Source: Chitinophagaceae bacterium (GTDB taxonomy: Bacteria > Bacteroidota > Bacteroidia > Chitinophagales > Chitinophagaceae). Taken from it: a DNA stretch of 61,059 nucleotides. How positions within the stretch are numbered: the first letter of the stretch is position 1; every line of letters starts with the position of its first letter. A program made the translations under genes and the position numbers. Below, one piece after another: positions 44,270-53,780 of the stretch. Below the pieces are notes generated by a model. The model had not been told where the DNA came from. It was given only the letters and a program-made list of their open reading frames with translations, and did not search any database. The stretch is from the NCBI GenBank assembly GCA_013140985.1, contig JABFRU010000039.1, forward strand, positions 1 through 61,059, written 5' to 3'.

Positions 44270-45475
44270 TTATTCATCCACTGTCCAGTGAAATTCTTTC
44301 TGCAGGGCTGGCAATTTTCTCCAATCGAGAGCTTTGCCGGTTAGTTGATTAAGTCTGAAGGAGACTTGTAAGGTACTATCTGCTGCATTGTACTTCAGCC
44401 AAATTGGTTCATTTTTCATGTTGTAATCAACCAGGACATATTGTTGCTTACCGGTATCATACACCAATTTATAATCCACCATTTCATCATTGTCACCCTG
44501 GAAGATCATGTAATTGTCTTTATGAATAAAAAACCGTTTGACCGGGAATTTGTTTGGTTGTAATGTATCGGCGCCTGCAATAAATTGTTGTACCTCATAT
44601 GCTCCATGCATATAAGGACGTTTGGCTTTATCACCGTTAAAATTCCCTGAACGCATGAATGGATAAAAAGCTTCCAGCAAAATAATACCGGTAGCAAACC
44701 ATTTTAAAAACGTTGACAATAACCTGTTTTTAACCAACCGCTCTTTATTTACAAATTGTGTTACTGTTGCCGGTGTTTTAGAAAAAAAGAACTGAGATAA
44801 GCTTTTTACATAAGGCTCAAGAAGGTAAATGATATAAAAGATCAAAAGCAGGGAAAAGAGTTTGACTGAAATATCAAAACCAAAATTTACTGCCAGCACA
44901 TTGAGCATGATGAATAAACTCACTAATAAACCAATCAGCCGGGTTCGTTTAATCAATAAGAATAAAGCTGCAATGACTTCAATTGCTCCCAGGAAAACAT
45001 TGTAGAAATGAGAAGTCCCCATTGAGCTCCAGTACAAAAGATCCCGGGGCACTTTACCCGTTGGTGTGTAAAGCGTATTCGGTTCAGGTAAATAAAATTG
45101 GTTTTTAAAAATTTTATCCGCCCCATATTTCAGTAATTGCAAGGCGAGGTAATAACAAACAAGCAGGTAAATAAATTTTAAAACTCTATCCTTGTGTTTG
45201 CGCCAGGCTTTCAGTGTTGACAGGATCGCAGTAACCAGTATTGATAAAATAAAAAGGATCAATACCAGCACATACATAGCTCTTGTGTCGGAATAAACAT
45301 GTGTATCGCTAAGCTGTGTTCTGAAAACATTTTTTGAGACAAACCCGATAAGGTCGCCAAACAAAAAATCAGTGATGCTTAGCTGTTTCTTAAACAGGTT
45401 AAAAGGGACTGGAATGAATACAATACCTAAAAAAGCAAAAAAAGAAGCGGTGGAATAAACAAAACTTCTCCTCAT
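44270..45475 (-). CDS. DoxX-like polytopic membrane protein
   Basis: 401 residues with about seven membrane segments in the first 280 residues. The pattern TSHFYNVFLGAIEVIAALFLLIKRTRLIGLL resembles the DoxX/DoxD membrane family. The last about 110 residues (from KRPYMHGAYEVQQF) are soluble and beta-rich, probably periplasmic. Function is unknown. It follows the 203-residue gene by 5 bp and is on the same strand as the SEDS-PBP operon but separated from it by a promoter region. Confidence 0.65.
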   Translation of the reverse strand: MRRSFVYSTASFFAFLGIVFIPVPFNLFKKQLSITDFLFGDLIGFVSKNVFRTQLSDTHVYSDTRAMYVLVLILFILSILVTAILSTLKAWRKHKDRVLKFIYLLVCYYLALQLLKYGADKIFKNQFYLPEPNTLYTPTGKVPRDLLYWSSMGTSHFYNVFLGAIEVIAALFLLIKRTRLIGLLVSLFIMLNVLAVNFGFDISVKLFSLLLIFYIIYLLEPYVKSLSQFFFSKTPATVTQFVNKERLVKNRLLSTFLKWFATGIILLEAFYPFMRSGNFNGDKAKRPYMHGAYEVQQFIAGADTLQPNKFPVKRFFIHKDNYMIFQGDNDEMVDYKLVYDTGKQQYVLVDYNMKNEPIWLKYNAADSTLQVSFRLNQLTGKALDWRKLPALQKEFHWTVDE

Positions 45476-45480
45476 GTTTA

Positions 45481-46092
45481 TTACGCTTGCTGAAGGCGGG
45501 GCTTATGTAATTTCCAGGAAATGAATCCTCCGAGACCAGATAAAAATAATATCCCCCCTGCTATCATTGGCACAGATGAGCCTGCTTGCTTACTCTTATC
45601 ATCTCCTGTTACCAATGTTACCGGAATACTCACTTTAACCGGAAATGAATCGCAGCTTCTGTCATTGTCATATCCGACGAAGATCACTTTATCGATATTG
45701 TTTTTGAAATAATATTGCTGCTTGATTATCTTCCTGATACTGTCCAATGAATGTTTTTTTGAAAACAAAGGATGATGGTAGGCAATTTCTCTTCCCGCCC
45801 TCCATAAGCGGGGTTCGCTTTTTGGCTGGCGTTTATAAGTGCAATACTGACTCGTAACTAAATAGGCCAAACTATCTGAAACAAATATTACGCTGTCCAA
45901 CTGTGCATTCTTTATTTCCGGGGTCGGTGCCATACCGAAATTTGATCCGTTGTCAAATAGTTCGTTTGCCAATGCAATACTGAAATTTTCAACATTGCCG
46001 CTATGGCTTTTAAAAGCGATCTTTTTAGTTTGGGAATATCCGGCTGCATGTAGCAGGAAGATCGCAGATGCTGCAAGAAAAAGGGTTTTCAT
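45481..46092 (-). CDS. Exported protein with C-terminal membrane anchor, unknown function
   Basis: 203 residues. The signal peptide ends at GYSQ. The exported domain (about 20-165) has no known motif but contains paired Cys residues (CTYKR and DRSCDSF). The C-terminus (PMIAGGILFLSGLGGFISW, then KLHKPR) is a membrane anchor with a basic tail, similar in shape to sorted-protein tails. It precedes the DoxX-like gene by 5 bp, so they are probably partners. Confidence 0.65.
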   Translation of the reverse strand: MKTLFLAASAIFLLHAAGYSQTKKIAFKSHSGNVENFSIALANELFDNGSNFGMAPTPEIKNAQLDSVIFVSDSLAYLVTSQYCTYKRQPKSEPRLWRAGREIAYHHPLFSKKHSLDSIRKIIKQQYYFKNNIDKVIFVGYDNDRSCDSFPVKVSIPVTLVTGDDKSKQAGSSVPMIAGGILFLSGLGGFISWKLHKPRLQQA

Positions 46093-46231
46093 GCTGTTGG
46101 TTTTTGATGGCTATTTAAAGTTGGAAAATCAGGTCCGGCCTATTGACGCAGTGGGTTTGCCGGAGGTTGTATGAACCTTGCAACAATATTTTTTATATCA
46201 TTCCGTTGGTAGAAAAATAAAGCCACCATTG

Positions 46232-46927
46232 ATGTTCCGGGTTACACTGCACCTCTTATTTATAAGCCTTACTACAGCAAATGCTCAACAACCGGTTACT
46301 GATTCTTTTCCCCGGATAGCCACAGTAAATGTGACGGTCACCAATATGCAGCTAAAACCTCAGAAAGGCGAGGAAGTTATCTTCAAAGGTGAAAGGACCG
46401 ATACATTGATAAGAGGATTTTCCAATGCTGCGGGGAAAATTAAGATCATGCTCCCACCCGATGATAAATACACTGTCAGCCTTAAAGCCATATCCGATTC
46501 TACTAAATATGCTGTAGTATCCATTCCTGCCCTGGCAGAAGATGAATATTTTACCGATCCTTATACAGTTACCATAAAATTTGAACTGGCCCGTAAATAC
46601 CGTCTCGATAATGTACACTTCGATGTTGACAAAGCCACGCTGAGGCCAGATTCTTATGAACAACTGACCGACCTGTTTGAATACCTGCAGCGCCATCCTG
46701 AAATAAAAGTGGAGATCGCAGGACATACCGACAATACCGGCACCGATGCACATAATCTTAAATTGTCGCAGGACCGGGCCAATACTATCCGCAATTATTT
46801 ATTGAAAAAAGGAATAAAGCCAACACAGGTTACTGCCAAAGGTTATGGCGCCGGCGATCCTGTTGCTGATAATGGTACAGAAGAAGGAAGACAGTTGAAC
46901 AGGAGGACGGAAGTGAGGGTATTGTAA
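46232..46927 (+). CDS. OmpA-C peptidoglycan-binding protein
   Basis: 231 residues from the ATG at 46232, chosen because MFRVTLHLLFISLTTANAQ is a signal peptide; a TTG start at 46178 would precede it with unlikely sequence. Residues about 25-115 form a beta-sandwich. The OmpA C-terminal domain follows: VHFDVDKATLRPDSYEQL, EIAGHTDNTG, LSQDRANTIRNYLLKKGI and GRQLNRRTEVRVL. It should bind peptidoglycan diaminopimelate in the periplasm. The TPR gene follows after 52 bp. Confidence 0.9.
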   Translation: MFRVTLHLLFISLTTANAQQPVTDSFPRIATVNVTVTNMQLKPQKGEEVIFKGERTDTLIRGFSNAAGKIKIMLPPDDKYTVSLKAISDSTKYAVVSIPALAEDEYFTDPYTVTIKFELARKYRLDNVHFDVDKATLRPDSYEQLTDLFEYLQRHPEIKVEIAGHTDNTGTDAHNLKLSQDRANTIRNYLLKKGIKPTQVTAKGYGAGDPVADNGTEEGRQLNRRTEVRVL

Positions 46928-46979
46928 CAATGCATCTTTTTACCGGTAAAGATTATCTTTAGAAATATTACCGGTCAAC

Positions 46980-48779
46980 ATGAAAAAGATTATACTGCTT
47001 GCGGCGTATACTTTAGCGTCCTGCTTTTACATCTATGCTCAAACAGAGGATAAAGAATTTGCGGTCGCAGATTCTTTGGTGAACGCCGGGGAATATCAAA
47101 AAGCAATATCTCTTTTTAATACGCTTATCAGTAACTATGGTGAAAAGGAAAGATTCCTTACCGGCCGTGGCTTTGCGTATGTACAGACCAACGATATTGT
47201 AAGATCAAGAAAAGATTATAACCAGGCGCTTGTTATTAATCCTTCCTGCTCCAAATGCATTCTTAACCTGGCCATGCTGGATGTATTAGAACGTAATGTT
47301 TCCAGTGCATTTTCATTGATCGAAAAATATATCAAACTGGAACCGGCCGAAGGGCTCGGCTATGCCAAGCGGGGTGAGCTAAAATTTCAAACTGGTCAAT
47401 TCGATGGAGCTATCACCGATCTCAACAAGTCGCTGGAATTAGGTAACAAGTCCTTCTATGTTTATTTCTACCTGGCCATGGCACAGATGTATAAAGGAAA
47501 TAACAGCGAGGCTTTGAAAGCGATCAATGAAGCATTTAAACTGGAACCCGATGCAGAACTCGCTTATTTTATACGGGGAAGAATTTATGTGCAGATGGGT
47601 GATCCCCAATCTGCATTGAAGGATCTTTTTGCATGTCTTCAAAAGAATCCCAAGGCCAGTGAATACCATACGTATGCCGGTATAGCTTTATATAATTTAA
47701 ATGACTATGGTAAAGCGATGCAGGCTTTCAATGAATCATTGCGGCTCGACAGCACTGATCATGTTCCATATCAATACCGTTCTTACCTGCTTTATTCGCA
47801 GGCTTCTTTTACGAGGGCCTGCAAGGATAAAGAAAAAGCTTATTCATTGGCTTATGCCAGGGGTGATGAAAATGCCCTAAAACAAATACAGCAGGAGTTC
47901 ATTGAATACTGTGACCTTTCCAAAGCTTCGGGCCACTATCATAGTGGTGCTATTTTATTTGGCCAGGGAGATTTTGATAAAGCGAAGCAGGCATATAATA
48001 ATGGTCTTCGTCTTTTCCCGGATGATCCTCTATTGCTGGAAGGAAGAGGAAATACGGGGATCGCCACCGGGCAGTTCAGTGAAGCAATGGGCTTTTATCA
48101 TCAAAGTCTGCTGCATATAAAAAATATCAATCCCGATCTATTGACTAAAGAAACGTCAGCGGAAAAGAAAAAAGCCGCAGCCGATTTCTTTGTAGTACAG
48201 CTTTACGATAACATATCCTTTGCAAGTATGAACCTGCTCAAAATTGATTCCGCATTATTTTACGAGGGAAAAGCCATTGATATTTTAAAGAATAATGCTG
48301 CCATATCCCGGCGAGACAATATCTTGTCCCAGGCCCTTGTAAAACGAGCTACTATTTACATTGTACAAGACAACCGTGCCTCTGCCGCAGCTGATATCAG
48401 CGAAGCGTTAAAGTACGACCCAACAAACTCGTCGGCCTATATGGAAAGAGCCCGGGGTCTTATTCTGAAAAACACTATCGAAGGAAATATAAAAGATGAG
48501 AAGATCGCTTCTGTATTTCAACCCAACGATACAAAAAAGCCAGCCAGTTTTGAATACGCCACTACACCTATTAAAAACTGGGATCAAAAAGAAGTAGAAG
48601 CCGCATTGGAAGATCTTAATAAAGCGATCGGCTATGCTCCCCAAAACAGGGACGCTTATATGCTCCGGGCCCAGGCAAAAATACTTTTGAAGAAAAATGA
48701 CCCTTGCCCAGATATCCTGCAGGCAAAAAAATTAGGGATTGCCGATGCTGCACAGCAACTGAACACAGCTTGTAATTAA
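46980..48779 (+). CDS. Exported TPR-repeat protein
   Basis: 599 residues with a signal peptide (ending FYIYAQ). At least eight TPR-like helix pairs are visible (ALVINPSCSKCILNLAMLD, YAKRGELKFQTGQFDGAITDLNKSLELG, AMQAFNESLRLDS, AKQAYNNGLRLFPDDPLLLEGRGN). The last unit (ALEDLNKAIGYAPQNRDAYMLRAQAKILL) ends with a Cys-containing helix. It is a scaffold protein of the periplasm or outer membrane; partners are unknown. It is on the same strand as and close to the OmpA-type gene. Confidence 0.85.
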   Translation: MKKIILLAAYTLASCFYIYAQTEDKEFAVADSLVNAGEYQKAISLFNTLISNYGEKERFLTGRGFAYVQTNDIVRSRKDYNQALVINPSCSKCILNLAMLDVLERNVSSAFSLIEKYIKLEPAEGLGYAKRGELKFQTGQFDGAITDLNKSLELGNKSFYVYFYLAMAQMYKGNNSEALKAINEAFKLEPDAELAYFIRGRIYVQMGDPQSALKDLFACLQKNPKASEYHTYAGIALYNLNDYGKAMQAFNESLRLDSTDHVPYQYRSYLLYSQASFTRACKDKEKAYSLAYARGDENALKQIQQEFIEYCDLSKASGHYHSGAILFGQGDFDKAKQAYNNGLRLFPDDPLLLEGRGNTGIATGQFSEAMGFYHQSLLHIKNINPDLLTKETSAEKKKAAADFFVVQLYDNISFASMNLLKIDSALFYEGKAIDILKNNAAISRRDNILSQALVKRATIYIVQDNRASAAADISEALKYDPTNSSAYMERARGLILKNTIEGNIKDEKIASVFQPNDTKKPASFEYATTPIKNWDQKEVEAALEDLNKAIGYAPQNRDAYMLRAQAKILLKKNDPCPDILQAKKLGIADAAQQLNTACN

Positions 48780-48912
48780 GATGAAGCCATGAAAACGGGA
48801 CGTACCACCGGTATACATCGGGGTGCTGCGAATTTTTGCTGAATAGAATTCCTGCAGCACAAGAGTGCGACGCAAGGAACGATGCCATGAAATACCGAAG
48901 CTGGTTTCATAA
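48780..48912. repeat. Hairpin with flanking direct repeats after the TPR gene
   Basis: Stem GTGCTGC-GAATT (48823-48834) pairs with AATTC-GCAGCAC (48847-48860, with a CT bulge). It is flanked by direct repeats GAAGCCATGAAA (48783) and GATGCCATGAAA (48881). The structure is MITE-like or REP-like; only one copy is in the window. Confidence 0.4.
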
Positions 48913-48923
48913 TCATTGCCCCT

Positions 48924-48931
48924 TACCTTTG
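48924..48931 (+). promoter_or_regulatory. TACCTTTG -7 element, 4 nt from the aminotransferase ATG
   Basis: Exact TAnnTTTG match followed by CTTC and then ATG at 48936. It predicts a leaderless mRNA. Confidence 0.7.
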
Positions 48932-48935
48932 CTTC

Positions 48936-50165
48936 ATGCTTTCAATCTCCAACCGTGGCCAGCAAATGCCGCCTTCGCCCATACGTAAACTGGTGCCTTA
49001 TGCAGAGGCCGCCAAGAAAAAAGGTATCAAAGTTTATCATCTTAACATCGGTCAGCCGGATATTGAAACTCCTCCTGCCATTTTGGATGCAGTCCGCCAT
49101 GCAGATATAAAAGTATTGGAGTACAGTCATAGCGCCGGCAATGAAAGTTATCGCCGTAAACTGGTACAGTATTATAAAAAAGTGGGCATTGATGTGAGCC
49201 ATGAGCAGATCATTATAACCACCGGTGGCAGCGAAGCGATCATGTTTGGTTTTTTTACTTGTCTCAATCCCGGTGATGAAGTGATCATCCCTGAACCTTT
49301 TTATGCTAACTATAATGGCTTTGCCTGTACAGCCGGGGTGAATGTGGTTCCCATCACGGCACATATTGAAAATGGTTTTGCCTTACCTCCTATCGAAGAT
49401 TTTAAAAAAGTAATTACTTCAAAAACAAAAGCCATCATCATTTGCAGTCCTAATAATCCAACCGGCTATTTATACAGCCGTGAAGAAATGGAAGCTCTGA
49501 AAGATATCTGTATCAAACATAATTTATACCTCTTCAGTGATGAGGCTTACCGGGAGTTTTGCTATGACGGCGATTATGTAAGTGCATTGCATTTGCAGGG
49601 AATGGATGAACATGTGGTGCTGATGGATACTATTTCAAAAAGATACAGTGCCTGTGGCGCAAGACTTGGTGCATTTGTAACAAAGAATAAAGCTGTATAT
49701 GATGCAGCGATGAAATTTGCGCAGGCAAGATTAAGTCCGCCGGGCCTGGCACAAATAATGGGTGAAGCGGCTATTGATCTGCCCGATTCTTATTTTGATG
49801 AACCCAAATCAGAATACCTGCGCCGGAGAGACCTGCTGGTGCAACGATTGAATGCAATGCCGGGAGTGTTCTGTCCTAATCCCGGTGGCGCTTTTTATGC
49901 TATTGCAAAATTACCGATAGATGATTCCGATAAGTTCTGCCAATGGCTGCTGGAAGATTTTTCTTATAACGATCAAACAGTGATGCTGGCGCCGGCTACC
50001 GGTTTTTATGGCACTGCTGGTCTTGGTAAAAATGAAGTGCGGCTGGCTTATGTATTGAATCTTCAATCCCTCAATGCTGCAATGGATTGTTTGGAAAAAG
50101 CATTGGAGCAATACCCCGGGAAGGTCAAGTCTGCAATGAAAGCTGAAGCCATCAACAGTCGCTAG
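48936..50165 (+). CDS. Class I PLP-dependent aminotransferase (aspartate aminotransferase type)
   Basis: 409 residues. Transfers the amino group between an amino acid and 2-oxoglutarate or a similar acceptor, in the cytoplasm. Visible motifs: GQPDIETPP, ITTGGSEAIMFGF, ICSPNNPTGYLYSREEM, FSDEAYREF, and the PLP-lysine stretch DTISKRYSACGARLG. This layout fits the AspC/AspB I-gamma group; the substrate is probably aspartate, but a related amino acid is possible. The stop codon TAG is the first TAG of the heptamer repeat that follows. The ATG lies 4 nt after a promoter element. Confidence 0.92.
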   Translation: MLSISNRGQQMPPSPIRKLVPYAEAAKKKGIKVYHLNIGQPDIETPPAILDAVRHADIKVLEYSHSAGNESYRRKLVQYYKKVGIDVSHEQIIITTGGSEAIMFGFFTCLNPGDEVIIPEPFYANYNGFACTAGVNVVPITAHIENGFALPPIEDFKKVITSKTKAIIICSPNNPTGYLYSREEMEALKDICIKHNLYLFSDEAYREFCYDGDYVSALHLQGMDEHVVLMDTISKRYSACGARLGAFVTKNKAVYDAAMKFAQARLSPPGLAQIMGEAAIDLPDSYFDEPKSEYLRRRDLLVQRLNAMPGVFCPNPGGAFYAIAKLPIDDSDKFCQWLLEDFSYNDQTVMLAPATGFYGTAGLGKNEVRLAYVLNLQSLNAAMDCLEKALEQYPGKVKSAMKAEAINSR

Positions 50166-50254
50166 CTTTTAGCTGTTAGCTACTAGCCTTTTTTCGCTTA
50201 AAAAGAATGAATAGTTGATCTATTTTAATCAGCTAACAGCTATAAGCTCGCAGC
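50163..50254. repeat. Heptamer-built palindrome after the aminotransferase gene
   Basis: The left arm (50163-50190) is four 7-nt units of TAGCNNN type. The right arm (50227-50254) is four 7-nt units with AGC/CAGC in the opposite sense (TAACAGC, TATAAGC). The loop is 36 nt. The first unit supplies the stop codon of the upstream gene. Confidence 0.8.
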
Positions 50255-50381
50255 TTTTTCTCCACCACTTCCGCACAGGTAATAATCCTGCGCCATACTA
50301 TCATTTGCTTCATTACATTTTTCTTTTATATTTAGCCATCTTTTAACCTGACTGTCCACCCGACAGCCCAAAACACATATT

Positions 50382-53147
50382 ATGAGAAAGACATTCTTTC
50401 TTCTTGTTTCTTTTTTGCTTTTTAGTACCTCCATTTTTGCACAACGAACGGTTACAGGAAAAGTGACCGATAGCAATGGTCTGCCATTGGCTGGTGTTAC
50501 TATCAAATCTAAAAAAACCGGTAAAGGCACTATTACTGCAAATGATGGAACATTCCGCCTGCAGGCTGCCGCTGATGATGAACTGGAAATAACAATTGTC
50601 GGTTACCTGACACAAACAGTAAGTGCAGGAAGCAATGATATTTCTGTTTCATTGGCGCAGGATACGGTGGGTATGACAGAAGTAGTGATGGTGGGCACCC
50701 GCCGCACAGGCCGGGTAAAAACAGAAACCACTGCACCCGTTGATGTGATAAACGTCGGACAAGTAACCGGGCCCACAGGAAGAATGGATCTTACTTCCAT
50801 GCTTAACTATGCGGCTCCCTCCCTTAATTATAATAAACAAAGTGGTAGTGATGGTGCCGACCATATTGACCTTGCTACACTCCGTGGATTAGGACCTGAT
50901 CAAACATTGGTCTTAGTGAATGGAAAGCGGCGCCACCAAACTGCATTTGTTGCGGTGTTTGGAACAAGAGGTCGTGGTAATTCCGGTACGGATCTGAATG
51001 CGCTTCCTTCTTCTGCCATTGACAGGGTGGAGATATTAAGAGATGGCGCTTCTGCACAATATGGTTCCGATGCTATTGCCGGTGTAATGAATCTTATCCT
51101 GAAAAGATCAGTGAACCAGGTCACCGGTTCAATCGGCTGGTCAGGATACAGCGATCCCAAATTCAATACGGCTTATAAAAGATCATTGCATTCACAATAT
51201 GAACATGGAGAAGATATAGATGGGCAATCCATCGCCGCCAATATAAACTTCGGTGTGCCGGTTGGCAACAAAGGTGGTTTCATCAATCTTACCATCGAGG
51301 GATTAAGTACTGCAAAAACTTTCCGCCAGGCATTGGATACATCCAATTATTATTTTAATGATGATGCGATGTATATAGATATTTATCGCCGTGGTCATGG
51401 AGATGCGGGGTTGAATGCGGTTGGATTGATGTATAATGCAGAGATACCTGGTAAAGGCAACACTTCTTTCTATTCATTCGGCGGCTATAATCATAAATCA
51501 TCAGACGCCTATGCATTCACCCGTAATTTTTCAGCAAGACCTGATCGTTTTCCATTGGATAATTTCGGCAACCTCATTTATGTAAAAGAGATCATGCGCA
51601 AAAGCAATGATGGTGAAGTTTGGTACAGTCCCCATATCCAAACCAAGATCGCTGACCTTTCATTTACTGGTGGCTTAAAAGGAAAAGCAAAATGCGGCTG
51701 GGATTGGGACATCAGCAACACGATCGGCAGAAATGATTTTCATTTTTATGGCGATAAAACATTCAATGCATCATTCGGACCTTCTCAAACACATTTTGAC
51801 GATGGCGGATTTTCTTTTCTTCAGAACACGGCTAATTTGAACATGTCAAAAGAGATCTCCAAAAAATTCAATCTCGCTGTCGGCGCTGAATTCCGCTATG
51901 AGAATTATCAAATATATGCAGGTGAGCCGGGCTCTTATACCAATTATGATCCGTCAGGAAACCAGGCAACAGGCTCACAAGGTTTTCCTGGCTATCAACC
52001 CAAAGATGAAGTAGATGCAAAAAGAACTGTATGGGGTGCTTATGCCGATGCGGAGTTTGACGTATCGGATCAGTTCCTTCTCAACCTTGCTGTGCGGGGA
52101 GAACACTACAGTGATTTTGGATTCACCCATAATTATAAACTGGCTGCCCGCTACAAAGCGACAGATAAATTCAATATCAGGGGATCAGTAAGCACAGGTT
52201 TCAGGGCGCCTTCATTGCAGCAAATTAATTTTAGTTCCAGCTTTACCACTGTACAGGCAGGCAATATCGCTGAAGTAGTGATCGCACCGAACTATAGTGC
52301 TTTGGCACAAGCTGCAGGTATTCCTGAATTGAACCAGGAAAAAAGTCTGAGTGCAAGTCTTGGTTTTACCAGCAGGGCCACTCCTAATTTGAATATTACT
52401 GTTGATGGCTATTATACAAAGATCAAAGACAGGGTGGTGTTGAGCGGACAGTTTGATGGCAGCGATCCGAATCTTGATCCAAGTCTTAGCAACCAGATGG
52501 CTGTTTTAAATGTAAGTCTTGCCCAATTTTTTGCCAATGCAGTTAATACAAGCAATACAGGTGTTGATATTGTGCTTGATTACAACAAGAGGCTTTCAAA
52601 GAACCGTCGTTTCAAATGTGTGTTTGCTGGTAACCTGCAAAGCATGAAGATCGATGAGATCAATGTGCCTGCTAAACTCAGTGGTTCTGAATTTCTGAAA
52701 CAAACTTTCCTGAGTGACAGGGAGCAAAAATTCATTCTGGCTTCTGCGCCTAAAATGAAGTTCGCTTTGAATGTTGAATACGGTATCAGGAAAGTAACAT
52801 TTGGAGCAAGGGTCACTTATTTTGGAAAAATTACTTTGCTTGGTTATGGACAGGATGGTTTGGGTATCAATCCTACTGTGCCATTGGATAATGGTACGGG
52901 AGATGTGCCTGACCAGTATGATTATGCAGGTAAGTTTGTTCCTGATATCTATACAAGTTTTCCGTTGGCAAAACATTTCACCGCTTACATGGGAATAGAC
53001 AACCTGTTGAATACACATCCTGATTTTGGAGTAGTAAAAGGAGCAAAGGACTGGGCTTATAATACAGAAACAGGTGGCGCATGGGATGCAGTGCAAATGG
53101 GGAGCAACGGAAGGAAGTTCTTCTTGAAACTTGGCTTTAGTTTTTAA
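50382..53147 (+). CDS. TonB-dependent receptor with carboxypeptidase-regulatory domain
   Basis: 921 residues. The signal peptide ends STSIFAQ. It begins with a carboxypeptidase-regulatory-like domain (RTVTGKVTDSNGLPLAGVTIKSK), then a plug (TEVVMVGTRRTGR, TLRGLGPDQTLVLVNGKRRH, AIDRVEILRDGASAQYGSDAIAGVMNLILKR) and a barrel ending FFLKLGFSF. There is no SusD partner, so it belongs to the solo receptors. The NGKRRH plug motif and length resemble receptors for peptides, siderophores or aromatic compounds; I cannot choose. Confidence 0.93.
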   Translation: MRKTFFLLVSFLLFSTSIFAQRTVTGKVTDSNGLPLAGVTIKSKKTGKGTITANDGTFRLQAAADDELEITIVGYLTQTVSAGSNDISVSLAQDTVGMTEVVMVGTRRTGRVKTETTAPVDVINVGQVTGPTGRMDLTSMLNYAAPSLNYNKQSGSDGADHIDLATLRGLGPDQTLVLVNGKRRHQTAFVAVFGTRGRGNSGTDLNALPSSAIDRVEILRDGASAQYGSDAIAGVMNLILKRSVNQVTGSIGWSGYSDPKFNTAYKRSLHSQYEHGEDIDGQSIAANINFGVPVGNKGGFINLTIEGLSTAKTFRQALDTSNYYFNDDAMYIDIYRRGHGDAGLNAVGLMYNAEIPGKGNTSFYSFGGYNHKSSDAYAFTRNFSARPDRFPLDNFGNLIYVKEIMRKSNDGEVWYSPHIQTKIADLSFTGGLKGKAKCGWDWDISNTIGRNDFHFYGDKTFNASFGPSQTHFDDGGFSFLQNTANLNMSKEISKKFNLAVGAEFRYENYQIYAGEPGSYTNYDPSGNQATGSQGFPGYQPKDEVDAKRTVWGAYADAEFDVSDQFLLNLAVRGEHYSDFGFTHNYKLAARYKATDKFNIRGSVSTGFRAPSLQQINFSSSFTTVQAGNIAEVVIAPNYSALAQAAGIPELNQEKSLSASLGFTSRATPNLNITVDGYYTKIKDRVVLSGQFDGSDPNLDPSLSNQMAVLNVSLAQFFANAVNTSNTGVDIVLDYNKRLSKNRRFKCVFAGNLQSMKIDEINVPAKLSGSEFLKQTFLSDREQKFILASAPKMKFALNVEYGIRKVTFGARVTYFGKITLLGYGQDGLGINPTVPLDNGTGDVPDQYDYAGKFVPDIYTSFPLAKHFTAYMGIDNLLNTHPDFGVVKGAKDWAYNTETGGAWDAVQMGSNGRKFFLKLGFSF

Positions 53148-53164
53148 TTGATAAGAATATCGAA

Positions 53165-53260
53165 TCCCGCATGTGCGGGAAACAAGGAACAGAAGAATGT
53201 TGAAGTACTGTCTCAACCTTCATCTGTTCCTTGTTCTATTATTCTACTGTTCTAATGTTC
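53165..53260. repeat. Hairpin plus 7-8-nt periodic palindrome after the TonB receptor gene
   Basis: A perfect hairpin TCCCGC-ATGT-GCGGGA (53165-53180) is followed by a left arm with GAA spaced 7-8 nt (53181-53207) and a right arm with TTC spaced 7-8 nt (53218-53260). The arms pair around AACAAGGAACAG/CTGTTCCTTGTT. Confidence 0.7.
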
Positions 53261-53270
53261 ATTTGTATCT

Positions 53271-53780
53271 ATGCAGATCATCAACAGCACATTGGCCGAT
53301 AAAGATTTTATTTTAGACATGTATAATATAGCCATCGAATACCAGAAGGCAAGATCGCTGCGATCCTGGTTGCCTTTTGATCCGGCGATGGTGGAAGAAG
53401 AGATCGGTCAAAAAAAACAATGGAAGATCGTTGATGGTGATACCATTGTTTGCATTTTTCTCACAGCCTATGAGGATCCGTTCATCTGGGGAGAAAAAAA
53501 TAAAGACCCTTCTGTCTATATACATCGCATCGTTACGCACCCGGATTTTCATGGGAATAATTATACTATGAAAATAATAGAATGGGCAAAACAACATGCA
53601 AAAGAAAACGGCAAACAATTTTTGAGAATGGATACCTGGGGAGATAATCCCAGGCTGATAGACTATTATATCAACTGCGGTTTCAATTATATTGAAACGC
53701 TTACCCCTGAAAACACCAAACATTTACCCAAACATTACAGTTGTATCTCGCTGAGTTTATTTGAGATTGAAGTTGGTTAA
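53271..53780 (+). CDS. GNAT family N-acetyltransferase
   Basis: 169 residues. The GNAT core is visible: an acidic N-terminal start (STLADKDFILDMYNIAIEYQ), the acetyl-CoA region IHRIVTHPDFHGNNYTMKIIEWAKQHAKE and the C-terminal LRMDTWGDNPRLIDYYINCGF. The substrate is unknown. The gene lies between two 7-8-nt periodic palindromes, one upstream of the ATG and one directly at its stop. No operon partner. Confidence 0.85.
   Translation: MQIINSTLADKDFILDMYNIAIEYQKARSLRSWLPFDPAMVEEEIGQKKQWKIVDGDTIVCIFLTAYEDPFIWGEKNKDPSVYIHRIVTHPDFHGNNYTMKIIEWAKQHAKENGKQFLRMDTWGDNPRLIDYYINCGFNYIETLTPENTKHLPKHYSCISLSLFEIEVG

Noticed and set aside
50163-50254. CRISPR-like regular repeats
   Set aside because: The units are only 7 nt with no spacers, and the two halves are in opposite orientation; no cas genes are near.
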